A stretch of 64,000 nt of DNA from Lysinibacillus odysseyi (GCA_014595895.1 JABUKB010000001.1:1860001-1924000), one strand, 5' to 3'. Shown: positions 8,776 to 17,787, counted from the stretch's first letter. The notes: a model not told the origin generated them from the sequence alone. Made by a program: numbers and translations.

Positions 8776-8787
8776 CCATACTCCCCC

Positions 8788-9378
8788 TTATAATAATGTC
8801 GGTAATTGCTCCGCTAGCTTGCGAATCGCGTTTCCTCGGTGTGAGATAGCCCCTTTTTCCTCTGCTGTTAACTCTGCCATTGATTTATTTAACTCCGGCA
8901 CAAAGAAAATCGGGTCATAGCCAAAACCATTCGTGCCGCGCTTTTCCTCTAAAATAACGCCTTCACATGCACCAAATACCGTTGTCGTTTCTACTGTCGG
9001 CCCAGCAAGGGCGATACAGCAAATAAAACGTGCCTTACGCTCGTCTTCTGGCACATCTTTCATATTTTCCAGCACTTTCACAATGTTTGCTTCATCATCA
9101 TGATCGCCTGCATAGCGCGCCGAATACACACCTGGGTCGCCGTTTAACGCGTCTACTGCCAGTCCAGAATCATCGGCAATGACCATTGTATGCAATTCTT
9201 TCGCCAATGTTTCCGCTTTTAATACGGCATTCTCTTCAAATGTTGTACCTGTTTCCTCTATTTCCATATCAGGCGCCACATCAAACATCGTGATCACTTC
9301 ATAGCCTAGCGGGTGAAATAAAGCTTCAAAATCTTTTGCTTTTCCTTTATTTTTCGTAGCAATTACGACCTGTTTCAT
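8788..9378 (-). CDS. ysnA: XTP/dITP diphosphatase (RdgB/HAM1 family)
   Basis: 196 aa. Hydrolyses non-canonical purine triphosphates (XTP, dITP, ITP) to monophosphates and keeps them out of nucleic acids. Family hallmarks: N-terminal [11 protein letters not shown], the catalytic ADDSGL segment, [13 protein letters not shown]-like loop, and the C-terminal NGFGYDPIF and SHRGNA motifs. Its start overlaps the rph stop by 4 nt (ATGA), so translation is coupled; in several bacteria the two activities are even fused. Length is normal. Confidence 0.95.
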   Translation of the reverse strand: MKQVVIATKNKGKAKDFEALFHPLGYEVITMFDVAPDMEIEETGTTFEENAVLKAETLAKELHTMVIADDSGLAVDALNGDPGVYSARYAGDHDDEANIVKVLENMKDVPEDERKARFICCIALAGPTVETTTVFGACEGVILEEKRGTNGFGYDPIFFVPELNKSMAELTAEEKGAISHRGNAIRKLAEQLPTLL

Positions 9379-10127
9379 TCCGTTCCCTCCTTGCCTACTA
9401 ATAGGGCAAGTTCACCTAACGCTTCTTTTTGTATATCGATTAAGCGAGCGATTCCTGCTTCACCAAGGGCTAATAATTCATTTAATTCTGCGCGTGAGAA
9501 AGTAGCTTCTTCGCCTGTGCCTTGTAGTTCTACAAAGCGCCCTGCGCCTGTCATGACGATATTCATATCGACTGCTGCATCCACATCTTCCACATAATTT
9601 AAATCTAAAACAGCGCCTAGCTCGATCATGCCTACACTTGTAGCAGCTAAAAAATCTGTTACAGGGAATGTAGGAAACGGCTTGTCCTCTCCTAATTTCG
9701 CGATTGCTTGGGTCATGGCAACAAAGGCACCGGTAATAGCGGCTGTACGTGTACCTCCATCTGCTTGGATAACGTCACAATCTATCCAAATCGTTTTTTC
9801 GCCCAATGCGTCTAAATTTACCACAGCACGTAACGCACGGCCGATCAGACGTTGAATTTCCATTGTACGGCCGCCCACTTTCCCAGCGGATGACTCACGG
9901 CGCGTACGCTGCGCTGTAGCACGTGGTAACATGGAATACTCTGCTGTAATCCAGCCTTTTCCTTGTCCGCGTAAAAAGCCCGGTACTTTGTCTTCAATCG
10001 TCGCTGTACAAATCACTTTTGTGTTCCCTACTGTAATTAGGACAGATCCTTCTGGATGCATTAAATAATTATTGTCAATTTGCACTGGACGCAATTCATC
10101 TAGTGCACGGTTATCGTATCTCGTCAT
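9375..10127 (-). CDS. rph: Ribonuclease PH
   Basis: Phosphorolytic 3'-5' exoribonuclease that trims tRNA 3' ends, 250 aa, hexameric in the family. The start at 10127 is preceded by GAGGAGGTTTCAC. Upstream in-frame codons to 10250 do not belong to the family. Motifs include the [14 protein letters not shown]-terminus, [19 protein letters not shown], a [16 protein letters not shown]-type phosphate-binding helix, and the [18 protein letters not shown] core. It heads the rph-ysnA-ysnB operon. In B. subtilis the spore gene gerM precedes it; here no gerM is present. Confidence 0.95.
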   Translation of the reverse strand: MTRYDNRALDELRPVQIDNNYLMHPEGSVLITVGNTKVICTATIEDKVPGFLRGQGKGWITAEYSMLPRATAQRTRRESSAGKVGGRTMEIQRLIGRALRAVVNLDALGEKTIWIDCDVIQADGGTRTAAITGAFVAMTQAIAKLGEDKPFPTFPVTDFLAATSVGMIELGAVLDLNYVEDVDAAVDMNIVMTGAGRFVELQGTGEEATFSRAELNELLALGEAGIARLIDIQKEALGELALLVGKEGTE

Positions 10128-10259
10128 GTGAAACCTCCTCGTAATACTGCAATATATTTTATCACACTTATTATAGCGAAAAAAGACTCGGCTCCCTTCT
10201 AACCTGTTGATCAACGGTTTCAAGACAGACCGGCATCGATTCCTTATCAAACTAAGAGC

Positions 10260-10307
10260 ATAAAAAAGCGTGTAGACAAAGTCGAAATTCGACTTTGTCT
10301 ACACGCT
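10260..10307 (-). terminator. Terminator after racE (21-bp perfect inverted repeat)
   Basis: A perfect 21-bp inverted repeat with a one-base centre (10266-10286 and 10288-10307 plus wobble ends), beginning AGCGTGTAGACAAAG. Five or more T follow on the minus strand. It separates racE from rph. The near-zero loop means the physical RNA loop must open a few pairs. Confidence 0.85.
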
Positions 10308-10339
10308 AAGATTCAGCTATTTTCTAACCGATTCTACTT

Positions 10340-11134
10340 TTAAAACTGTATACGCTGTATGTCTAAGTTTTCCTGCTCCAGCCAACGTTCCGCAATCGAA
10401 CGGAAAATCGGTACCGAACCGGAAACAAAAAACTTATGCTGTGGCGGCGTTGGTTCACTGCGCAGTTTATGCGTAAATGCCAATATAGCATCCGCATCGC
10501 GTGCCGTCTCCTCTGCTGAAGACAGTACATGCACCTGTGGACCCACTGCTGCTTCAATCTGTTTCTGTAAAATCGGATAATGCGTGCAACCTAAAATCAC
10601 CGTGTCAAAGCGCTCCTCTTGTAGCGGTTTCAAACCATTAGCCACAAGGTCATACGAAAATTGCCCTTCATATTCCCCACTTTCTACAAGTGGTACAAAT
10701 GTTGGGCAAGCTAATGGAATCACCTTAGCACTTGTTGATAAAGAATGAAGTGCTTGCTCATATGCTGCACTTTTGATTGTGCCTTCTGTAGCTAGCACGA
10801 CAATCTCGCTTTTTTTTGTTTTTTTAATCGCTGCGCGTGCACCCGCATTGATCACGCCTAATACCGGAAATGGCATATGCTTTTGCAGGCTTTCTAACGC
10901 TACTGCAGTCGCTGTGTTACATGCAATGACAAGCATTTTTACATTCATCTTCTCGAGTGCTTTTGCCATTTGCCAGGTAAAGGTACGCACTTCTTTTTTT
11001 GTTCGCGGTCCGTAAGGACATCGCGCTGTATCACCAATATAATATATTGTTTCATTTGGCAAAAGTTCCATAATGGCTTTTGCTACTGTTAATCCTCCAA
11101 CACCTGAATCGATTACACCAATCGGAGCATCCAC
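10340..11134 (-). CDS. racE: Glutamate racemase
   Basis: 264 aa. Makes D-glutamate from L-glutamate for peptidoglycan (and poly-gamma-glutamate) synthesis, cofactor-independent. Both catalytic cysteines are seen: IACNTATA (Cys about 73) and LGCTHYP (Cys about 184), with the N-terminal IGVIDSGVGGLTVAK and the YIGDTARCPYG loop. Start near the end of the ysmB gene (about 10 nt apart), so the two are probably cotranscribed as in B. subtilis. A strong terminator follows. Confidence 0.95.
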   Translation of the reverse strand: MDAPIGVIDSGVGGLTVAKAIMELLPNETIYYIGDTARCPYGPRTKKEVRTFTWQMAKALEKMNVKMLVIACNTATAVALESLQKHMPFPVLGVINAGARAAIKKTKKSEIVVLATEGTIKSAAYEQALHSLSTSAKVIPLACPTFVPLVESGEYEGQFSYDLVANGLKPLQEERFDTVILGCTHYPILQKQIEAAVGPQVHVLSSAEETARDADAILAFTHKLRSEPTPPQHKFFVSGSVPIFRSIAERWLEQENLDIQRIQF

Positions 11135-11144
11135 ATAAACCGCC

Positions 11145-11603
11145 TCAATCCTGTTTCATTAATAAATGTAGTTCTTGTAATAGTTGTAGCAACTGTTGTG
11201 CTTTTTCTGTCTCATAATCTAGCAACAGGTCGCGTAAATAGTCTTGTCGTTTTTCGATTACTTCTTGAATGACACGTTCCCCTTCTGCTAGTAGATGAAT
11301 ACGTACAACTCGACGGTCTTGTTCGTCTCTTACACGCTGCACCAACTCATTCTTTTCCATCCGATCGACTAAATCAGTCGTTGTACTGAATGCTAAGTAC
11401 ATTTTATTGGATAAATCCCCTATTGTCATATCTCCGGACTCGTGTAACCATTGCAATGCCACAAACTGCGGCGGCGTAATTGTATAATTACTTAAAATTT
11501 CACGGCCCTTTTGCTTAATCAAGTGTGAAATATAACGCAGTTCTTTTTCTAATGATGCAATTGCTTCCATGCTATGTTTTTCGTTATCATTCATTTCACC
11601 CAT
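11145..11603 (-). CDS. ysmB: MarR-family transcriptional regulator YsmB
   Basis: 152 aa winged-helix repressor of MarR type. Helices with the DNA-binding core (MTIGDLSNKMYLAFSTTTDLVDRMEKN) lie at about residues 58-86, followed by the wing VRDEQDRRVVRIHL (89-102). It lies between gerE and racE as in B. subtilis. Ligand and target are unknown; autoregulation of the ysmB-racE pair would be typical. An alternative start is the ATG three codons downstream. Confidence 0.88.
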   Translation of the reverse strand: MGEMNDNEKHSMEAIASLEKELRYISHLIKQKGREILSNYTITPPQFVALQWLHESGDMTIGDLSNKMYLAFSTTTDLVDRMEKNELVQRVRDEQDRRVVRIHLLAEGERVIQEVIEKRQDYLRDLLLDYETEKAQQLLQLLQELHLLMKQD

Positions 11604-11667
11604 TCAACTCCCCAAATTGTTCATAACTCTATTTTGAAGTTTTTTGGGTAAAATAGCAATACTTCAA

Positions 11668-11877
11668 TCAGTTTATCGACAATTCACGAAGTCTTAGTAA
11701 TTCGACAAGCGCCTGTGTTCGACTTGAAACACCGAGCTTTTGAATCGTATTGGAAATATGATTACGTACAGTTTTTTCACTAATACTCAATTGTTCTGCG
11801 ATTTCTTTTGTCGAGTAGTCTTGAATGAGTAATTGAAATATTTGCCGTTCCCTTTTTGTGAGTAGAAAGCCACTCAT
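11668..11877 (-). CDS. gerE: Spore coat transcription factor GerE
   Basis: 69 aa; the B. subtilis protein is of similar size. It consists almost only of a LuxR/FixJ-type helix-turn-helix: LTKREREIFQLL, STKEIAEQLSISEKTVRNH and IQKLGVSSRTQALVELL. GerE acts late in the mother cell on SigK-dependent coat genes, as activator and repressor, so its presence marks a spore former. The Shine-Dalgarno GGAGG is partly inside an inverted repeat (11879-11937). A CATATTTTA sequence upstream is compatible with a SigK -10 element, but its -35 is weak. Confidence 0.95.
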   Translation of the reverse strand: MSGFLLTKRERQIFQLLIQDYSTKEIAEQLSISEKTVRNHISNTIQKLGVSSRTQALVELLRLRELSIN

Positions 11878-11878
11878 T

Positions 11879-11937
11879 CCGCACCAACCTCCTCATCCCT
11901 TCTCTGTAAAATATGTATAGATGTTGAGTTGGTGCGG
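11879..11937 (-). promoter_or_regulatory. Inverted repeat covering the gerE ribosome binding site
   Basis: CCGCACCAAC at 11937-11928 and GTTGGTGCGG at 11888-11879 (minus strand) are perfectly complementary over 10 nt. Three more pairs (CTC/GAG) follow across a bulge, reaching into the GAGGAGG Shine-Dalgarno of gerE. A transcript running in from ysmA would fold and hide the site. A transcript starting in the loop, at the CATATTTTA element, would lack the 5' arm. The regulatory reading is inference. Confidence 0.5.
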
Positions 11938-11947
11938 GCTCTTATCA

Positions 11948-12394
11948 CTATTTCCTGAGCAATATTTTTCTTTCACCGTCTGTCCACGGTGTGCCTTTGC
12001 CCGTTTTCCTGTTAATTTGCACCATAGACCCTCGTCCTGTAAATACAGGTGTATCCTTTTCATTTTTTCCTAAGTAATGAATATCTATAGAACTTGTGCC
12101 TACAGACTGTATTTTTACGTATATTTTTAGCTTTTCATCAAAGAATACTTGCTGTAAAAAATCGCACTGCAAATCAGCCACAACAGGGATATTTTCACCA
12201 TTAGGAGCTGTCCAGTCATTCATTAAACCCAAATGCTTCAGGAACTCGATCCGTGCAAATTCATAATATGTAAACGGTACTGTATTGTTTAAATGACCAT
12301 ACATATCTGTTTCTGAAAAACGCACTTGCACATCCACTGAAAATTCAAATTCACTTGCCCATTGTTCTACGTTTTCAATATAGTTAGCTCGCAC
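11948..12394 (-). CDS. ysmA: Acyl-CoA thioesterase, hotdog fold (YsmA-like)
   Basis: 148 aa, 4-hydroxybenzoyl-CoA-thioesterase-like hotdog protein. The N-terminal motif VRFSETDMYGHLNNTVPFTYYE carries the catalytic Asp and the following hotdog helix (about residues 24-45). It likely hydrolyses an acyl-CoA; the substrate is unknown. It lies directly upstream of gerE in the same direction, as in B. subtilis. No signal or membrane segments. Start at ATG 12394 with an AGGGG-type site upstream. Confidence 0.85.
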   Translation of the reverse strand: MRANYIENVEQWASEFEFSVDVQVRFSETDMYGHLNNTVPFTYYEFARIEFLKHLGLMNDWTAPNGENIPVVADLQCDFLQQVFFDEKLKIYVKIQSVGTSSIDIHYLGKNEKDTPVFTGRGSMVQINRKTGKGTPWTDGERKILLRK

Positions 12395-12554
12395 TTAATC
12401 ATGCACCCCTTTTCGTTATGTTCATTCCATCCCCATGCAATGAATATAGGTTCATTATAGCATAATAGTTTATAGGCTAGTAGAAAAAGGCAGCCAGGAG
12501 CGATGTCATTTTGGAGAGAAGAGTTTTTCGTTTTGTCTACAAATCTCCCTCAAC

Positions 12555-12585
12555 AAAAAAAGCCACCCCGCAAAAGCGGAGCAGC
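12555..12585 (-). terminator. Terminator of the sdh operon
   Basis: Ten-pair stem with wobble pairs (GCTGCTCCGC/GCGGGGTGGC, loop TTTT) and seven T on the minus strand, 10 nt after the sdhB stop. Confidence 0.9.
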
Positions 12586-12595
12586 TGATTTTTTA

Positions 12596-13369
12596 TTAAA
12601 CCATATGGTCAGAACCAAAGAAGTTCTTGAACATTTGAACTGTTGTTGCACGGTTAAGTGAAGCGATAGATGTTGTTAAAGGAATTCCTTTTGGACAAGC
12701 AGCTACACAGTTTTGTGAGTTACCACAGTTTGCAAGACCACCGTCGCCCATGATTGCAGCTAAACGCTCGTCCTTATTCATCGCACCAGTTGGGTGTGTG
12801 TTGAATAAGCGTACTTGTGATAATGGAGCTGGACCGATGAATGAAGCTTTTTCAGACACGTTTGGACACGCTTCCATACAAACACCACAAGTCATACATT
12901 TAGATAACTCATAAGCCCATTGACGTTTGCGCTCTGGCATACGTGGACCTTCGCCTAACTCGTAAGTACCATCGATTGGAACCCAAGCTTTTACTCTTTT
13001 CAGTGCATTGAACATGCGGCTACGGTCAACTTGTAAGTCACGAACAACCGGGAAAGTCGCCATTGGCTCTAAACGGATTGGTTCTGTTAATTTATCTACT
13101 AAGGCTGAACATGATTGTTGCGGACGTCCATTGATGATCATTGAACATGCACCACAAACTTCTTCAAGGCAGTTCATATCCCAAGTTACTGGAGTAGTTT
13201 TTTTACCATCTGCAGTTTCAGGGTATTTTTGAATGTGCATTAGAGCAGAAATTACGTTCATACCTGGACGGTAAGGAACTTTGAATTTCTCCCAGCGAGT
13301 TGCCCCATTCTCTGTATCTTGACGAAGTATTTCAACATCAACCATTCTACCAGTATTTGCAGTTTCCAT
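12596..13369 (-). CDS. sdhB: Succinate dehydrogenase iron-sulfur subunit
   Basis: 257 aa. Passes electrons from the flavoprotein SdhA to the menaquinone site in SdhC. The N-terminal ferredoxin domain has the [2Fe-2S] cysteines (CLEEVCGACS and a later Cys in PQQSC). The C-terminal domain has CMTCGVCMEACP and CGNSQNCVAACPKGIP for the [4Fe-4S] and [3Fe-4S] clusters. It is the third gene of sdhCAB, 14 nt after sdhA, and is followed by the operon terminator. Length is normal for Bacillus-type enzymes. Confidence 0.96.
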   Translation of the reverse strand: METANTGRMVDVEILRQDTENGATRWEKFKVPYRPGMNVISALMHIQKYPETADGKKTTPVTWDMNCLEEVCGACSMIINGRPQQSCSALVDKLTEPIRLEPMATFPVVRDLQVDRSRMFNALKRVKAWVPIDGTYELGEGPRMPERKRQWAYELSKCMTCGVCMEACPNVSEKASFIGPAPLSQVRLFNTHPTGAMNKDERLAAIMGDGGLANCGNSQNCVAACPKGIPLTTSIASLNRATTVQMFKNFFGSDHMV

Positions 13370-13383
13370 TGATTACTTCCTCC

Positions 13384-15129
13384 TTAAGATGAGTAGTCAC
13401 GTTTACGCGGTGGAATTAACGAAACGTCTACTTCTTGGTATGAAATAATTGGCTCGCCCGTTGCAGGGTCGAATTTCGCCATAGTTGTTTTTAAGAAGCG
13501 TTCATCATCACGTTCCGGGAACTCTGGTTTATAGTGGGCACCACGAGACTCATCACGTAATAAAGCACCTTTTGTCATTACTTTTGCAAGGTATAACATG
13601 TTCTTTAATTGACGAGTGAAGTGAGCACCTTGGTTAGACCATTTTTGCGTATCGTCCATGTTGATGTTTTCCCAACGCTCTTGTAATTCAGTAAGCTTGT
13701 CGTAAGTTTTTTCTAGACGATCGTTATAACGTACTACTGTCATATTGTCAGTCATCCACTCACCAAGCTCTTTGTGTAGTAAGTATGCGTTTTCAGTACC
13801 CTTCATGTTAAGGATAGCTTCCCACTTCTCAGTTTCTTCTTTAACGCGGCTGCTATAAAGTTCTTCTGGTAAGTCTTCCGCATGCTTTTTAAGACCCTTA
13901 ATGTATTTAACAGCGTTTGGTCCTGCAATCATACCGCCGTAAATCGCTGATAATAATGAGTTCGCACCTAGACGGTTTGCACCGTGTTGAGAGAAATCAC
14001 ATTCACCAGCAGCAAATAACCCAGGAATTTCAGTCATTTGGTCGTAATCTACCCATAAACCACCCATTGAGTAGTGTACTGCAGGGAAGATTTTCATTGG
14101 TAGTTTACGTGGGTCATCCCCTACGAATTTTTCGTAGATTTCGATGATACCACCTAGTTTGATATCTAACTCATGTGGATCTTTGTGGGATAAGTCTAAG
14201 TATACCATGTTTTCGCCGTTGATACCCAACTTTTGATTTACACATACATCGAAGATTTCACGAGTAGCGATATCACGTGGTACTAAGTTACCATAAGCAG
14301 GATATTTCTCTTCTAAGAAGTACCATGGCTTACCATCTTTATATGTCCAGATACGACCACCTTCACCACGAGCTGATTCTGACATTAGACGGTTTTTGTC
14401 GTCTCCAGGAATCGCTGTAGGGTGAATTTGGATCATTTCACCGTTCGAATATGATGCACCTTGTTGGTACACGATTGATGCTGCAGAACCTGTATTGATA
14501 ACAGAGTTCGTTGTTTTACCGAAGATAATACCAGGACCACCTGTAGCCATGATTGTTGCATCACCACGGAAAGCACGGATCTCTTCAGTTTTTAAATCTT
14601 GTGCTACGATACCGCGGCATACGCCTTCGTCATCTAGCACTGCACCAAGGAATTCCCAGTGCTCATATTTTGTTACTAGACCAGCTACTTCGTGTGCACG
14701 AACTTGCTCATCTAGTGCGTATAATAATTGTTGACCAGTCGTAGCACCTGAGAATGCTGTACGGTGCATTAAAGTACCACCGAAACGACGGAAGTCAATT
14801 AAACCTTCTGGCGTACGGTTGAACATTACACCCATACGGTCCATTAAGTGGATAATACCAGGAGCTGCATCACACATTCCCTTAACTGGTGGTTGGTTCG
14901 CCAGGAAGTCCCCACCGTATACTGTATCGTCAAAGTGAATCCATGGAGAATCCCCTTCACCTTTTGTATTTACTGCACCATTAATTCCGCCCTGTGCACA
15001 AACAGAGTGTGAGCGCTTTACCGGAACTAATGAGAATAATTCAACTGCAGTGCCCTCTTCGGCAGCTTTAATCGTTGCCATTAAGCCGGCAAGGCCGCCA
15101 CCGACAACAATTACTTTGCTCTTTGCCAT
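13384..15129 (-). CDS. sdhA: Succinate dehydrogenase flavoprotein subunit
   Basis: 581 aa catalytic subunit of complex II; oxidises succinate to fumarate at a covalently bound FAD. The FAD dinucleotide fold is VVGGGLAGLMA (residues 7-17), and the flavin-linking His lies in RSHSVCAQGG. Substrate-site motifs HPTAIPGDD and SESARGEGGR are present, as is the C-terminal RDESRGAHYKPEFPERDD. It sits between sdhC and sdhB in the usual order. Start ATG has an AGGAG-type site (GAGGAGTGGGAATC). Confidence 0.97.
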   Translation of the reverse strand: MAKSKVIVVGGGLAGLMATIKAAEEGTAVELFSLVPVKRSHSVCAQGGINGAVNTKGEGDSPWIHFDDTVYGGDFLANQPPVKGMCDAAPGIIHLMDRMGVMFNRTPEGLIDFRRFGGTLMHRTAFSGATTGQQLLYALDEQVRAHEVAGLVTKYEHWEFLGAVLDDEGVCRGIVAQDLKTEEIRAFRGDATIMATGGPGIIFGKTTNSVINTGSAASIVYQQGASYSNGEMIQIHPTAIPGDDKNRLMSESARGEGGRIWTYKDGKPWYFLEEKYPAYGNLVPRDIATREIFDVCVNQKLGINGENMVYLDLSHKDPHELDIKLGGIIEIYEKFVGDDPRKLPMKIFPAVHYSMGGLWVDYDQMTEIPGLFAAGECDFSQHGANRLGANSLLSAIYGGMIAGPNAVKYIKGLKKHAEDLPEELYSSRVKEETEKWEAILNMKGTENAYLLHKELGEWMTDNMTVVRYNDRLEKTYDKLTELQERWENINMDDTQKWSNQGAHFTRQLKNMLYLAKVMTKGALLRDESRGAHYKPEFPERDDERFLKTTMAKFDPATGEPIISYQEVDVSLIPPRKRDYSS

Positions 15130-15196
15130 GATTGATTCCCACTCCTCTTATATTGCTGTTAAATTCTTATATGTAGCTATGTTATCTTCGGAGCTA

Positions 15197-15814
15197 CTAT
15201 ATTGCGAACGAACAAATTGCTACAACACCCATTACAGATAGAATCACGAAGATTGCCATTGAAACGTACGTTGCCACTCTTTGTGAAGATTTTGACTGTG
15301 TAAAGCCCCAGCTCACTAGGAATGACCAAATACCGTTAGATAAATGGAACGTAGCTGATAAAATACCAAGGATATAGAATAATAACATCCAAGGATTGTC
15401 AACGATTTCTTCCATCATGTTCCAGTCAACTGTTGCACCAAATGCTTTTTGGATACGCGTTTGGAAGATGTGCCACGCAATGAAGATGACTAAGAAAATA
15501 CCTGTCATACGTTGAATACGGAACATCCAGTTACGGAATGTACTGAAGCGTTTCGTATTGTGTGTTGCAGTGAATGCAATATAAACTCCATACAGTGCAT
15601 GGAATAGTAATGGGATATAAATGATTACCCATTCCATAAGTAACAATAATGAATGTGGAACTAACTCCATTAGCCCAGTTGCATCATTGTACACCTCTTC
15701 TCCACCTATTGCAGTGAAGTTCAGTGATAAGTGGAACACCAAGAACAGACCCACAGGGATTACACCCAGTAGGGAATGTAAGCGGCGCCATAAAAACTCA
15801 CGATCTTTCGACAA
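15197..15814 (-). CDS. sdhC: Succinate dehydrogenase cytochrome b558 subunit
   Basis: 205 aa from a TTG start; the B. subtilis subunit has about 202. Five membrane helices carry two b-type hemes and anchor SdhAB on the cytoplasmic side. Histidines in RRLHSLLG, VFHLSL, LFHALYG and AWHIFQ are candidate heme ligands. The TTG at 15814 follows AAGGGGGG with an 8-nt spacer and makes the N-terminus SKDREFLWRRLHSL, as in the family. An ATG at 15853 would add 13 residues lying before that Shine-Dalgarno. First gene of the operon. Confidence 0.93.
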   Translation of the reverse strand: MSKDREFLWRRLHSLLGVIPVGLFLVFHLSLNFTAIGGEEVYNDATGLMELVPHSLLLLMEWVIIYIPLLFHALYGVYIAFTATHNTKRFSTFRNWMFRIQRMTGIFLVIFIAWHIFQTRIQKAFGATVDWNMMEEIVDNPWMLLFYILGILSATFHLSNGIWSFLVSWGFTQSKSSQRVATYVSMAIFVILSVMGVVAICSFAI

Positions 15815-15922
15815 GATTGTTACCCCCCTTAGTACTTGAAATAAGCTAATCAATTGTCAATAGTTTGTAATATTGCGAGATTGACTGCATATTTCATCAT
15901 GGTACAATATTATGACAAGTCC

Positions 15923-15951
15923 ATTGTACTCTCAACATGTACGAGCGTCAA
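15923..15951 (-). promoter_or_regulatory. SigA-type promoter of the sdh operon
   Basis: Minus strand: TTGACG (15951-15946), 17-nt spacer, TACAAT (15928-15923). The leader to the sdhC TTG would be about 105 nt. A further TTGACA lies near 15855 but without a good -10. Confidence 0.7.
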
Positions 15952-16085
15952 GGCACTGAGGATTATTTACTTTACATGAAAAGAGTGCCTTTTTGCTGCT
16001 TAAAACGCATTTTTTCTGAACAGTACCTTTTTTATTAATAATTTATCTAAAAAAATAGTTTATTTAGTTAGGAGATTTATTAGAG

Positions 16086-16502
16086 ATGGAAAAAAACGAT
16101 TTGAAAACGATTCCAACTTTTGGGTATGAAATTGTACGCGACAACGTATTGCGGACAATATTAGGCAAACACGAGGAAGAAGTGTTGTATTGGGCCGGTA
16201 AAGAGCTAGCGCGTAAATTTCCGTTGTTCTCTATAGATGAAGCTCCAAACTTTTTCGAACAGGCTGGCTGGGGTCAGTTAACCCTGGAAAAAGAATCTAA
16301 AAGCCATTATACATTCATTTTAACCGGCGATGCCGATGTTTTAAAATTCGACGAGCGTTGCTTTCGCATCGAAGCAGGCTTTCTGGCGGAACAAATTCAA
16401 AAGCTGAAAGGCTGCTTAACAGAATGCTATGAAGAAAAAAAGGCAAAGCAACACGAGATTATTTTTAATGTCAAATGGGACGAAAAAGAAAAAATAAAAT
16501 AA
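16086..16502 (+). CDS. yslB: YslB-like protein (DUF2507)
   Basis: 138 aa cytoplasmic protein of the YslB family, related to the 4-vinyl-reductase/V4R fold group that includes small-ligand-binding domains. Function unknown. It stands alone on the plus strand between sdhC and lysC, the same place as in B. subtilis. AGGAG lies 13 nt before the ATG (a long spacer; TTAGAG is nearer). No cysteines arranged as a metal site and no membrane segment were seen. The C-terminus is Lys/Glu rich. Confidence 0.85.
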   Translation: MEKNDLKTIPTFGYEIVRDNVLRTILGKHEEEVLYWAGKELARKFPLFSIDEAPNFFEQAGWGQLTLEKESKSHYTFILTGDADVLKFDERCFRIEAGFLAEQIQKLKGCLTECYEEKKAKQHEIIFNVKWDEKEKIK

Positions 16503-16509
16503 CGAACAG

Positions 16510-16550
16510 AAGCACACATGCCCGTAGCGCATGATGTGCTTTCTTTTTTT
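16510..16550 (+). terminator. Terminator after yslB
   Basis: Stem AAGCACACATGC/GCATGATGTGCTT with loop around CCGTAGC and a T-rich tail on the plus strand, 8 nt after the yslB stop. It may also stop lysC transcripts from the other side. Confidence 0.8.
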
Positions 16551-16552
16551 AC

Positions 16553-17764
16553 CTATGCTAAATTGAATTCATCATGCAATGCATTGGCTGCCTGCACCAT
16601 TTGATCCTGTGCTACAACAACGGATACTTTAATATCTGAAGTGCTTACCATTTTCACTGGAATATGTTCTTTTGCTAGACGGCTAAACATACGTGCTGCA
16701 ACCCCGGGGTTTGTTACCATGCCAGAACCGACAATCGATACTTTTGCAAGCCCTACCTCAAAATCGGCAAAGCTAAAGCCAAGCGATAACTTACTAGACT
16801 CTAATACACGTAAACTTTCTGCGAATTCTTCTTTTGCAATAGAAAATGAAATAGTTGGTTTCACGCCATCGATCACTGCTTGCACAATAATATCTACATT
16901 AATGCCTGCCTCTGCTAATGTTGTGAAAATTTCCGATAACGAGGCCTGCTCATTTGAATCAAACCCTACTGTTAAACGAATAATATCTGCTTCATACGCA
17001 ACACCGCGCACGATTAAATTTTTTTCCATCTCTACTTCCCCCTTCAATAGCGTCCCCTCTATATCTTGTTCTGCCGAACGTACAATCACTGGTATATCGT
17101 ATTTCTTGGCTAGCTCAATCGCTCGCGGATGTAAAACATAGGCTCCCAAATTGGATAGCTCCAACATTTCATCATAGGAGAGCTCCGTCAATTTCCGTGC
17201 ATTTTCAACAACGTTTGGGTCCGCTGTATAAATACCATCAACATTCGTGTACACATCCACCTGCTGGGCTTCAATTGCAGCTGCGATTGCTACAGCTGTT
17301 GTCTCTGATCCGCCCTTGCCGATTGTCGTAATATTGCCGCTTGCATCGACACCTTGAAAGCCAGCGACCACAACAATACACCCCTCTTGAAGATGTTGAG
17401 TGATTGAATCGGCTTTAATTGTTTCGATACGCGCATTGCCATGTCGGTAATCTGTTTGAATACCAGCCTGCCAGCCAGCTAGCGAAATAGCCTGTCCGCC
17501 CTGTTCTATAATAGCCAGCGCAAGCAAAGCACTCGTCATTTGCGCACCTGTAGCTATTAAGACATCCATCTCCCTTTTATTAGCCTCATCTGAAATACTA
17601 GCGGCTTGAGCACGCAGCTCTCTACGAATAGTTGCCATGGATGAAATGACAACTACAACCTCATAACCTTTTTGCTGTGCAGCTATTGCCTTTTGAGCAA
17701 TTTTCTGAATTTTTTCGGTCGTTTCCACTGCAGGACCGCCGAATTTCATGACAATACGTTTCAT
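16553..17764 (-). CDS. lysC: Aspartokinase (lysine-sensitive type)
   Basis: 403 aa. Phosphorylates aspartate, the first step to lysine, diaminopimelate, threonine and methionine. The N-terminal kinase domain has the substrate motif MKFGGPAV; most relatives have KFGGTS(S/V), so the usual Thr is Pro here. GKGGSETTA(V) and the VYTNVDGIYTADP block are also seen. Two ACT domains follow from about residue 255 to the end and should bind lysine. B. subtilis LysC also makes a beta subunit from an internal start; a Met at the equivalent place exists (EVEMEKN). It lies behind a lysine riboswitch. Confidence 0.95.
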   Translation of the reverse strand: MKRIVMKFGGPAVETTEKIQKIAQKAIAAQQKGYEVVVVISSMATIRRELRAQAASISDEANKREMDVLIATGAQMTSALLALAIIEQGGQAISLAGWQAGIQTDYRHGNARIETIKADSITQHLQEGCIVVVAGFQGVDASGNITTIGKGGSETTAVAIAAAIEAQQVDVYTNVDGIYTADPNVVENARKLTELSYDEMLELSNLGAYVLHPRAIELAKKYDIPVIVRSAEQDIEGTLLKGEVEMEKNLIVRGVAYEADIIRLTVGFDSNEQASLSEIFTTLAEAGINVDIIVQAVIDGVKPTISFSIAKEEFAESLRVLESSKLSLGFSFADFEVGLAKVSIVGSGMVTNPGVAARMFSRLAKEHIPVKMVSTSDIKVSVVVAQDQMVQAANALHDEFNLA

Positions 17765-17787
17765 GCTGACTCCTCCCTTTCCATATG

